Source: Streptomyces lydicus (GTDB lineage Bacteria; Actinomycetota; Actinomycetes; Streptomycetales; Streptomycetaceae). From it: a DNA stretch of 64,000 nucleotides. The notes under the pieces are model-generated. The model made no database searches and was not told where the DNA came from. It saw nothing but the letters and a program-made list of their open reading frames with translations. Each line of letters begins with the position of its first letter. The stretch's first letter is position 1. Location: positions 186,001 to 250,000 of the forward strand of contig NZ_JNZA01000003.1 in assembly GCF_000717345.1 (NCBI RefSeq), given 5' to 3'. Shown here one piece after another: positions 48,287 through 55,070 of this stretch. The position numbers and the translations under genes are program-made.

Positions 48287-49675
48287 TCAGTCGACGTCGG
48301 TCAGCTCGGGGAGATCCTCCTGGGCCTCCATCCGGCGCTTCAGGTCAGGGAGCTGCCCGGAGATGCATCCGGCGTAGAACGCCAGCAGGACCGGGACGCT
48401 GTTGCCGGCCCAGTAGGCGACCTGCGCGGGCGGGATGCCGTCGTTGAGCCACTTGGTCAGGCGGCTGTGCCGGATGTCGTAGATGCGCTTCCCCATAGGG
48501 GACTCGTACTCCCGCTCGGTCAGCTCTTCCTTGCGAGCGCTCCGCCATGCCCGGCGAGTCACCGAGCCGGCGATGATCCCGCCCTTCTCTCCCTGGAACA
48601 GCCGGTCACCGGGCTTCAGGTTCTCCTCCCTTATGTGCTCGCGGAGAATCTTCGTCAGCGCTGGCGGCCCAGGGACGGCGCGGGTGTCCTCTTCCGCTCG
48701 CCCCTTCAGGCCTCGCCGCTCGTGAATCTCACCGTCGTCCGTCCAGTTCTTTCCCACCTCTGGCTCCGCGGTGTGGAAGAGGACTTCGCACCACTGGTCC
48801 TCGGCGTCCGCCGGAGGCAACTGGACGTCATCCACGTACATCGCCGCTGCCTCCTCCGGGCGCGGGCCGGTGTAGTAGATCGTGGAGAAGTACGCGTACA
48901 GCCGCCGGCCACCTCGAGGACGACGCCGGATGCGCGCCAGGATGCGCGCCATCCGGTGCGGGTGGATCAGAGAACGTCTGTCCACAGCATTGGACGTCTT
49001 TGGCGTTGCGCCCCTCCCCTTCGGCAAGGGGTTCGTGCGCAGGATCCGGTGCTTTATCGCGTACTCGATGGCGGCGTTGAGGACCCGGCGGGTGCGCTTG
49101 ACGGAGCTGGCGGCCGCCCGTGTGCCGTCCAGCTTCTTGCCCACGGCACGAAGGACTTCGTCGACCTTGACCGGGTCCTCCCACGCGGCCATCGACAGCG
49201 TGTTGCGTTCCACCCACTTCAGGATCGTGGCCACCTGCGGCGGCGCTTCCTCGCGTCGGCGCGTGTTGAATGCGTACTCCCGCAGCGCCGTGCGCACGTC
49301 CACCGGCTTGAACGCCATCGGTGGAGTACGCAGCATTGCGATAGTCGTGGCCATCAACACCTTCGACGTGGTCTTACGGCTATTGCCCGACGTGCGCTCC
49401 CATTGAGCGTCCGCGAACTGAACGGCGAAGTCGTACCAGTTCACCGCACTCGCCCCCGACTGGTACGTGACCGGGCGCCCGGTGGTGAGGCTGAACGCTT
49501 CACCACGGCTTGTGGCAGCAACCAGCTCGGAGCGGAAGGAGTCCGCGAGCGCTCGCGTGGCGAACGGCGCTCGCCACTCCTTGCCGTTCAGTGCCCAGCG
49601 CACGCTGTAGGACGTCTTGTTCTTGCCTCGGTAGACCCGGATGCTCCAGATCTTGACGTTGTACGTGGTGTCCAT
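48287..49675 (-). CDS. int: Tyrosine recombinase integrase of the AICE
   Basis: 462 residues. The ATG at 49675 overlaps the stop of the excisionase gene; the longer open frame upstream is shadow. The N-terminal arm- and core-binding regions (about 1-200) precede the catalytic domain: first Arg in YYTGPRPEEAAAM, then YDIRHSRLTKWLNDG (Arg-His; the first His is replaced by Tyr), AYWAGNSVPVLL (GxS region) and nucleophile Tyr in AFYAGC. It integrates the element at the tRNA-Arg 3' end, 175 bp away, and with Xis excises it. Confidence 0.93.
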   Translation of the reverse strand: MDTTYNVKIWSIRVYRGKNKTSYSVRWALNGKEWRAPFATRALADSFRSELVAATSRGEAFSLTTGRPVTYQSGASAVNWYDFAVQFADAQWERTSGNSRKTTSKVLMATTIAMLRTPPMAFKPVDVRTALREYAFNTRRREEAPPQVATILKWVERNTLSMAAWEDPVKVDEVLRAVGKKLDGTRAAASSVKRTRRVLNAAIEYAIKHRILRTNPLPKGRGATPKTSNAVDRRSLIHPHRMARILARIRRRPRGGRRLYAYFSTIYYTGPRPEEAAAMYVDDVQLPPADAEDQWCEVLFHTAEPEVGKNWTDDGEIHERRGLKGRAEEDTRAVPGPPALTKILREHIREENLKPGDRLFQGEKGGIIAGSVTRRAWRSARKEELTEREYESPMGKRIYDIRHSRLTKWLNDGIPPAQVAYWAGNSVPVLLAFYAGCISGQLPDLKRRMEAQEDLPELTDVD

Positions 49676-49878
49676 CAGGCGCGGTCTTCCCGTCCGTCCA
49701 ACCAGTGTTCGTAGTCGCTGCGGCGGATGCGGAGATCGCCGTTCGGCAGCTTGATGCAGCGTGGGGCCCGCCTCTTCGCGCGCCAGTCGTAGAACGTGGA
49801 GCGCGAGATCTTCAGGTCCTTGCAGATCTCGGCGATCGTGAGCTTGTCGTCTCGTGACCTGGGCAGTGCCGTTGTCAT
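49675..49878 (-). CDS. xis: Excisionase (helix-turn-helix)
   Basis: 67 residues with one DNA-binding domain: LTIAEICKDLKISRSTFYDWRAKRRAPRC (helix-turn-helix) and a wing LPNGDLRIRRSDYEHWL, the MerR/excisionase fold. The ATG overlaps the rep stop (ATGA), and its own stop overlaps the int ATG. Order and size match the xis-int pair of pSAM2-like elements. A GTG one codon upstream is an alternative start. Confidence 0.9.
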   Translation of the reverse strand: MTTALPRSRDDKLTIAEICKDLKISRSTFYDWRAKRRAPRCIKLPNGDLRIRRSDYEHWLDGREDRA

Positions 49879-51014
49879 CACGCGCTCCCTTCGTCGTTCG
49901 AGCCGGACAGTCGGACACTGGGGGTTTTGGGGTGTCCGGTTCCTTCGTGCAGCTCAGAGGGGGTGACCGGACAGTCGGACACCTCGGACACCTCCGGGTG
50001 GGAGGTGTCCGGGTAGTAGCGCCCCGCCCCGTCCTTGGTGAGCTGTCCCGCCTCGGCCATGCGGGAGCAGTAGCGGCGAACGGTGTCCGCGTCGACGTTC
50101 GGCAGCGCGGCGACGATGTCCCGGGGCCGTACGCCGGGGTTCTCCCGGACGTATCGCAGGATCGCCGCCCGGGTGTCGCCGATGGTGTGGTCGGAGACCG
50201 GCCCATCGAGCATGTGCCAGGCCCCCGAGGCAGCCTGGAACTTCAGGGCGTACTCGGCTTCGTCGACGTCGCGTCCGGTGACGTGCAGGATGCCGTCCGC
50301 CTGCCCGCGCGCCCGCTTGAGGACGAGCGTGGCGTCCGCGGCTCCGGCAATGCCGTTCGTACCGGAAACCTCGGTCAGAAAGTCGTCCGAGCCTGCCTTG
50401 CGAACGTGGTGGACGAGCACCACGGCGATGCCGTAATGGTCGGCAATCCGCTTGGCATAGCCGACGGCGACATAGTCCGCGTCGTACGCGGACACGCCTT
50501 GCGGGGCTTGGCCACGCATCTTGGCGAACACGTCGATGACGACCATGCGGGCGTCCGGGTTGCGGTCAAGCCATCCCGCGATGGCGTCGCTGCCGCCCTG
50601 GGGGAAGGGCGGGCATTCGGTGACTAGGGTCAGGCCGCCTGGAGCCGGCTGCCCGCCCAGCATCTTGCCCATACGGGTCTGGAGACGGCGCGGGGTGTCC
50701 TCCAGGGCGAGGTAGAGCACTGGTCCGCCGTCGACGGGGACAGAGTCGAAGGCATAGCCGCCGGCTGCGACGGCGAGGGCCAGGCCGAGGGACAGCCAGG
50801 ACTTGCCCACCTTCGGCGGCCCGGCGAGCAGGTTGACGCCTTCGGCCAAGATTCCGGGTACCGCCCATTTGGGCTCCGGGAATTCCGCGGCCATGAGCTG
50901 ATCGGCAGTCCACGCGGTTCGTGGGCGCTCCCTCTTCGGCAGCTCACGCGGGGCCGCCTCGGGGTCGCTGGGCACGGAGTAAAGGTGCAGCGGGGGGATG
51001 GCGTTGCTGCTCAT
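49878..51014 (-). CDS. AAA-type (RepA/DnaB-like) replication ATPase of the AICE
   Basis: 378 residues. A RecA-like core (about 40-270) has Walker A LLAGPPKVGKSWLSLGLAL (Lys71) and Walker B RMVVIDVFAKM, with VVLVHHVRKAG as sensor. A C-terminal winged helix (about 300-345, RDIVAALPNVDADTVRRYCSRM) and a disordered Ser/Thr-rich tail follow. It resembles the AAA_25 helicase-like proteins paired with primase-polymerases. The ATG overlaps the stop of the primase gene, so the two act together to replicate the excised circle. Confidence 0.85.
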   Translation of the reverse strand: MSSNAIPPLHLYSVPSDPEAAPRELPKRERPRTAWTADQLMAAEFPEPKWAVPGILAEGVNLLAGPPKVGKSWLSLGLALAVAAGGYAFDSVPVDGGPVLYLALEDTPRRLQTRMGKMLGGQPAPGGLTLVTECPPFPQGGSDAIAGWLDRNPDARMVVIDVFAKMRGQAPQGVSAYDADYVAVGYAKRIADHYGIAVVLVHHVRKAGSDDFLTEVSGTNGIAGAADATLVLKRARGQADGILHVTGRDVDEAEYALKFQAASGAWHMLDGPVSDHTIGDTRAAILRYVRENPGVRPRDIVAALPNVDADTVRRYCSRMAEAGQLTKDGAGRYYPDTSHPEVSEVSDCPVTPSELHEGTGHPKTPSVRLSGSNDEGSA

Positions 51015-51919
51015 GCCGCCTTCCCCAGACCCGTGTGAAGGCCGTTGGTCACGGCGCGGTGGGCGTACGCCTCGGGCACACCGACAGCGACCGCGGCGGC
51101 GGTGACCTCCGCTCCGAGACTGTCCAGGCCGCAGGGCCCGGGGCACTGCGTGTGCAGAGCCGCCAGGAAGCGGGCGACGCCGAACGCCTGGGAGGCGGCG
51201 CCGGATTCGGTATGCGCACGGATCATGGCCAGGCCCCGGTCCAAGCCGGTGCGTACGTACTGTTCAGTGTGGCGGCAGCCGGTAGCCACGGCCCGGTCCC
51301 AGGCGGCGCGCTCGTAGATGGAAGAAGCCACAGCCCCGGAGGCGGGGGTGGCTTCTTCCACCAGGGCACGGACGGCCGGTGGCAGGTCGGTCAGGCTCCC
51401 GGTGCCGTGTCCAAGCCACCGGGCGTAGGACATGCGGGATTTGATGTCCACGCCCGGCCGCACGGAGTTGGTCGACCGCATTGAGCCGCGGTAGATCCAG
51501 TGCTCTCCGCGGGTGGTCGCCACCGTCCTGGTGGGGGGCAGCGTGGCGCGTGCCCAGGCGACCGCGTGCGCGTTGTCGAGGTCGACGACGGTCAGGTCGG
51601 CGCCGCCGGGGTGGTAGGCCAGGGCCGCGGCGTGCTGCCAGGCCGGGGCCCATGCCGGGGAGGTGAGCACGTGGGGGTCGGTGGTGGCGGCTGCCCAGCC
51701 GTGGCACACGGCGGGGCACTGGCAGGGGCCCGCGCTCTTCATGTGAGGGCGGCCGCCGCAGGCGCCCTGCGTGCATGAACGGCAGTTCCCGAAAGGCACC
51801 TTCCCCTGCCGCAGCGGCAACACGGGAAGGCCCGCTGCGGCCAGGTCGAGCGCCGTGCGCAGCAGGTCGTCTCGGTGGGTGGCGCTGTGGGGCAGCGCGG
51901 TCTTGCCATCAGATGTCAT
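51011..51919 (-). CDS. Bifunctional DNA primase/polymerase (prim-pol) of the AICE
   Basis: 302 residues. The prim-pol domain opens with LDLAAAGLPVLPLRQGKVP. A Cys-rich insert follows (CRSCTQGACGG then CQCPAVCHGW), probably zinc-binding. The catalytic core shows LTVVDLDN (metal Asp pair) and ATTRGEHWIYRG (the His strand). The C-terminal half is helical. It would prime and extend replication of the element with the coupled AAA ATPase. AGGAGA lies 9 nt before the ATG, inside the conserved intergenic unit at 51928-52004. Confidence 0.87.
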   Translation of the reverse strand: MTSDGKTALPHSATHRDDLLRTALDLAAAGLPVLPLRQGKVPFGNCRSCTQGACGGRPHMKSAGPCQCPAVCHGWAAATTDPHVLTSPAWAPAWQHAAALAYHPGGADLTVVDLDNAHAVAWARATLPPTRTVATTRGEHWIYRGSMRSTNSVRPGVDIKSRMSYARWLGHGTGSLTDLPPAVRALVEEATPASGAVASSIYERAAWDRAVATGCRHTEQYVRTGLDRGLAMIRAHTESGAASQAFGVARFLAALHTQCPGPCGLDSLGAEVTAAAVAVGVPEAYAHRAVTNGLHTGLGKAA

Positions 51920-51927
51920 GCTGGGGG

Positions 51928-52004
51928 TTCTCCTGTTTCTTCGAAGGGACGGAGAGCCGGGCCGGCCGCGGTCTTGTGGTGAGAGGCGGCCGGCTCGGGT
52001 GTAT
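51928..52004 (-). repeat. Intergenic hairpin unit, copy 1 (before prim-pol)
   Basis: A stem of 13-nt arms (51957-51969 with 51986-51998, one mismatched pair) encloses the 16-nt loop GGTCTTGTGGTGAGAG. The unit extends from the stop codon of the methyltransferase gene to the ribosome binding site of the prim-pol gene, including TTCGAAGGGACGGAGA. Copies at 53424-53500 and 60461-60533 share the loop and flanks. Confidence 0.85.
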
Positions 52005-53420
52005 CTAGGTGACGGGTTCGAGGTCCTGGCCGGTGATGGCCTCAGCGACCATGGCGACCAGGTCGCGGGCGGCCGGCGGGGTTACGGCGTTGCCGAGCAT
52101 CAGCACGCGGGTGCGCTTGTCGTTGGCCAGCAGCCGGTAGTGGTCGGGGAAGGCCATGGCTGCGGCGTACTCGTGGGGCTCCAGCATCCGGAAGCGGCAT
52201 TCCTCCACCGAGGCGACCGCCCCGCCGTAGAGGGCCCCGTGCCGGTCCACAGTGGTCACCGTGGGGAGAGGCCGACTGGCCGGGCGAGCCGTGCCGTTGG
52301 AGTAGTAGGGCAACACCAGGTCGGGAGTGGTGACAAGGCCGTGGTGATTGCCGGACGCGCACACGGTGGCCAGGGGTGCGGTGATGGAGCGGTGGGAGGA
52401 GCCGCCGCCGCGGAGTTCGACCATGTAGGGCGGCAGCGCGAGCCCCGTCTCGTTCCGCGTGGTCACCGTCCTCAACGGCGCGGACGCCGGTGCCGCCTTC
52501 TTGCCCTCCCGGCCCTCCACGGGGACGGTCAGGGGTTCGGCGAACGCGGTGAAGCCGGCGCGGACGCGGCGCATGGTGTCAGCTGCCAGGGGCCGCTTGC
52601 GCTCCCCGATCGCGGCGGCGGGAAGGCTCCAGTCGATGACCTCGGCTGCGCCCCGCACGGCGGGTTCCACGATGGTGTTGCGGCACTCGGTGCGGGGGCA
52701 ACGCCACAGGTACTGGGCGCGCTTGCCGTAGCGGCCCCAGCGCCGGTCGAGGCGCTTGAACGCCTGCATCGCCCGGATGCGGCCGTGGACGGTGCAGTCG
52801 GCCCAGGGCCGGGTCCACTTGTCGAAGTCCGGGGCCCGCTCCCCCTGGCGCCACAGGACCACATACATGCGGTCGCGGGACTGCGGGGCGGGAGGACCGA
52901 AGGCGGCTGCATGCATGGAGTTCATCCACACGATGCGGTGCTCGTAGCCCCACGCGTGCAGGGTGGACAGCCACGCTTGAAAGGCGGCGCCGGGAGCGGC
53001 TTCGGGGCCCCACCAATAGGCGTCAACGACGTTCTCCACGATGATCGCGCGGTAGTTGTGGACCTCGGCGAAGCGGGGGACATCGTGCATAGTGGCGCGG
53101 GAACGGACGGCGGCTTCGTCGGTGCCGTCCTCGGCGAACAGGCCGTCGGAGTGGGCGCCGTGTCCGCGGCGGCGGCCTTTGGCGATGGAGTGGTTGGTGC
53201 ACTCCGGCGAGGCCCAGAGGATGTCGGTGCGGGGGTAGCGGCGCGGGTCGACCTGGGAGAGGTCGGCACAATCATGGTCGGCGTCGGGGTGATTGGCCTG
53301 GTGGGTGTCAACAGCGTGCCGGGCGTGGTTGGCGGCCATGCGCACCCGGATGCCCGGAACATCGACCGCGCCGGTGGACGAGCCACCGGCGCCGCAGAAC
53401 AGATCGGTCAGGGTCAGCAC
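52005..53420 (-). CDS. DNA (cytosine-5) methyltransferase
   Basis: 471 residues from a GTG at 53420 with AGGAGA 4 nt upstream. Motif I LTDLFCGAGGSSTG (4-17); motif IV is SPECTNHS (catalytic Cys74, with PEC for the usual PCQ); motif VI IIVENV (Glu129); motif VIII APQSRDRMYVVLW; the target recognition region contains a CPRTEC zinc-like pair; motif X LMLGNAVTPPAARDLV near the C-terminus. No restriction gene is adjacent, so it is an orphan methylase, probably protecting the element from host restriction after conjugation or acting epigenetically. Confidence 0.92.
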   Translation of the reverse strand: MLTLTDLFCGAGGSSTGAVDVPGIRVRMAANHARHAVDTHQANHPDADHDCADLSQVDPRRYPRTDILWASPECTNHSIAKGRRRGHGAHSDGLFAEDGTDEAAVRSRATMHDVPRFAEVHNYRAIIVENVVDAYWWGPEAAPGAAFQAWLSTLHAWGYEHRIVWMNSMHAAAFGPPAPQSRDRMYVVLWRQGERAPDFDKWTRPWADCTVHGRIRAMQAFKRLDRRWGRYGKRAQYLWRCPRTECRNTIVEPAVRGAAEVIDWSLPAAAIGERKRPLAADTMRRVRAGFTAFAEPLTVPVEGREGKKAAPASAPLRTVTTRNETGLALPPYMVELRGGGSSHRSITAPLATVCASGNHHGLVTTPDLVLPYYSNGTARPASRPLPTVTTVDRHGALYGGAVASVEECRFRMLEPHEYAAAMAFPDHYRLLANDKRTRVLMLGNAVTPPAARDLVAMVAEAITGQDLEPVT

Positions 53421-53423
53421 AGG

Positions 53424-53500
53424 TTCTCCTGTTGCTTCGAAGGGACGGAGAGCCGGGCCGGCCGCGGTCTTGTGGTGAGAGGCGGCCGGCCCGGGTGTGT
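53424..53500 (-). repeat. Intergenic hairpin unit, copy 2 (before the methyltransferase)
   Basis: CCGGGCCGGCCGC (53453-53465) pairs perfectly with GCGGCCGGCCCGG (53482-53494) around the invariant 16-nt loop. The unit joins the TAG stop of the ssb gene to the ribosome binding site of the methyltransferase gene. Confidence 0.88.
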
Positions 53501-53959
53501 CTAGAACGGCGGCTCCTCCGGGGCAGCGCCGGGGGCAGCCTGGCCGGACGAGGTCCACTGGTCCCAGGTCGAAGCCGGGGCCGGGTTGGCGCGCTGGACG
53601 CGTTCGACCTTGGCGGTGGCGAAGCGCAGCGACGGCCCGATGTCGTCGACTTCCAGGGCGAGCATGGAGCGGTTCTCGCCCTCCGGCGTCTGCCAGTTGT
53701 GCTGACGAAGGCGGCCGGTGACCACTACGCGCGTGCCCTTGGCGAGGGTGTCGGCGACGTGGTTAGCGAGGTCACGCCAGGCGGTGCAACGCAGGAACAT
53801 CGCGGTGCCGTCCTGCCACTGGCCACTGGTCTTGTCGTAGCTGCGCGGCGTGGAGGCGACGGAGAACTTCACCATCGCGGCGCCGCTGGGGGTGAACCGC
53901 AGCTCGGGGTCAGCGGCCAGGTTGCCGACGATGGTGATGGGGGTCTCTCCCACGGACAT
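53501..53959 (-). CDS. ssb: Single-stranded DNA-binding protein of the AICE
   Basis: 152 residues. OB fold over 1-105: ITIVGNLAADPELRFTPSGAA, VKFSVASTPRSYDK, FLRCTAWRDLANHVADTL, GTRVVVTGRLRQHNW. The linker is short and the tip EEPPF is a shortened version of the acidic DDxPF tail that recruits replication proteins. It probably coats single strands during replication of the element. It differs clearly from the chromosomal ssbB in this window. Confidence 0.92.
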   Translation of the reverse strand: MSVGETPITIVGNLAADPELRFTPSGAAMVKFSVASTPRSYDKTSGQWQDGTAMFLRCTAWRDLANHVADTLAKGTRVVVTGRLRQHNWQTPEGENRSMLALEVDDIGPSLRFATAKVERVQRANPAPASTWDQWTSSGQAAPGAAPEEPPF

Positions 53960-53983
53960 GGGTCACTCACTTTCGATTGGTGA

Positions 53984-54445
53984 TCAGTGGTGGAAGTGGT
54001 TGCGTTTGATGACGGCCTTTCGGATGTGGACCGTGGTCCCGCCCTTGTGGTGGCCGGTGGCGCTGAAGACCTGCACGGCGACCCAGCCGCCGAAGATGAC
54101 GGCGGCGAGGACGATGAGCTGGTGGATGAGCGCGGCGAGCGCAGCGAGAAACGTGGTCAGCAGGACGAGGCCGCCACAGATGGCGGCGAATCCGATGCCA
54201 CCGAGGGCGATGTTCACCGCCGTGCGGGAGACAGCTGGCTCCGTCGTGGCCGGTTCGGGCTTGGCGGGGGCGATGGCGTAGCCGGTCACGACCCGCCCGT
54301 CCTGCAACACCACGCTCGCCACGACCGGGACGCTGTCCGACTGGACGGGCACCAGCGGCGCGGGGGTGAGCGGTGTGTGCTTGTGGACCTCGATGGGTGT
54401 CCCCTGAGGCCCGGTCGGGTCGCGGGGTGAGATGGGCTGGTGCAC
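53984..54445 (-). CDS. Two-span membrane protein, probable spread/transfer accessory
   Basis: 153 residues from a GTG at 54445; the longer frame upstream is shadow. Residues 1-75 are Pro/Thr-rich and disordered; two hydrophobic spans follow (AVNIALGGIGFAAICGGLVL and LIHQLIVLAAVIFGGWVAV), with a His/Lys-rich tail ending KRNHFHH. It lies in a run of small membrane protein genes between traB and ssb, the usual place of spread (spd) genes in conjugative Streptomyces elements. Family membership is inferred from position. Confidence 0.65.
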   Translation of the reverse strand: MHQPISPRDPTGPQGTPIEVHKHTPLTPAPLVPVQSDSVPVVASVVLQDGRVVTGYAIAPAKPEPATTEPAVSRTAVNIALGGIGFAAICGGLVLLTTFLAALAALIHQLIVLAAVIFGGWVAVQVFSATGHHKGGTTVHIRKAVIKRNHFHH

Positions 54446-54456
54446 GGCCGGGCCCC

Positions 54457-54645
54457 CTACAGATTCCGGACGGCGTCGAGGACGGCGTGGGTGAGCTGGT
54501 TGATGGGGCCGGAGGCGCCGGTGGAGGCGAGGAAGAAGCCGAACATGATGGCGATGAAGGCGGAGCCCCAACCGAGGGTCTTGGAGCGCAGCAGGAAGAA
54601 CAGCACCAGGCCGAACAGGGCGACGAGGGAGACCGTGATGGCCAC
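54457..54645 (-). CDS. Small two-span membrane protein, spread-gene position
   Basis: 62 residues from a GTG at 54645 with GGAGG 6 nt upstream. Two hydrophobic segments, VAITVSLVALFGLVLFFLL and FIAIMFGFFLASTGASG, are joined by a short basic loop (RSKTLGWG). The 12-bp gap to the next membrane gene implies co-translation. Similar short membrane proteins in AICEs are thought to help DNA spread between mycelial compartments. Confidence 0.7.
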   Translation of the reverse strand: MAITVSLVALFGLVLFFLLRSKTLGWGSAFIAIMFGFFLASTGASGPINQLTHAVLDAVRNL

Positions 54646-54677
54646 GGTGGGCCTCCTTGGGTGAGGTGGTGGTGGGG

Positions 54678-54929
54678 TCAGCGGGTGCCGTCGCGGTGCA
54701 GGCGCGCGGCGAGGTTGAACAGGTGGCGGCCCACCCGGATGCGCTTGCGGTCGCCGTGGCAGCGGCGGCAGGTCTTGCCGGGGCGGAGCCGGCCGCGGCG
54801 GTCGGTCTTGAGCGCGTAGCCGAAGCCGCGGCACTTGCGGCAGTTGCCGAACGGCGAGATCGCACACAGAGCCGCGTAACAGAGTGTGACTATGAGCGGG
54901 AAGGCGATAGCGAGGGCGGTGGGGGTCAT
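54678..54929 (-). CDS. Small membrane protein with DnaJ-like zinc-binding motif
   Basis: 83 residues. One N-terminal span (ALAIAFPLIVTLCYAALCAI) is followed by a cytoplasmic zinc-binding region, CRKCRGFG then CRRCHGDRKRIRVG, resembling a half DnaJ zinc finger. The ATG follows GGAGG. It is the first gene after the palindrome cluster at 54971-55062 and precedes the other small membrane genes. Its role in transfer is inferred from position only. Confidence 0.7.
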   Translation of the reverse strand: MTPTALAIAFPLIVTLCYAALCAISPFGNCRKCRGFGYALKTDRRGRLRPGKTCRRCHGDRKRIRVGRHLFNLAARLHRDGTR

Positions 54930-54970
54930 GAGCGGGCCTCCGGGGCGGTTTTCGAGGGTTTCCGCAGGTG

Positions 54971-55062
54971 GGCCGCTATCCGCTAGCAGCCTGATCAGAG
55001 TGGGTGTGGGGTGCTAGCGGGGCCGCTAACGTTAGCGAGGGTTACTGCTAGCGATAGCGGCC
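54971..55062. promoter_or_regulatory. Cluster of GCTAGC-like half sites next to traB (operator or clt candidate)
   Basis: Seven related hexamers occur in 84 bp: GCTATC 54975, GCTAGC 54982, GCTAGC 55013, GCTAAC 55025, GTTAGC 55031, GCTAGC 55047 and GATAGC 55053. CGCTAACGTTAGCG (55024-55037) is a perfect palindrome. The outer blocks 54971-54989 and 55045-55062 are inverted copies of each other with one base inserted. It lies immediately downstream of traB and upstream of the small membrane genes. TraB proteins bind short repeats near their genes (clt); a repressor operator is the alternative. Confidence 0.7.
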
Positions 55063-55070
55063 CCGGAGCC

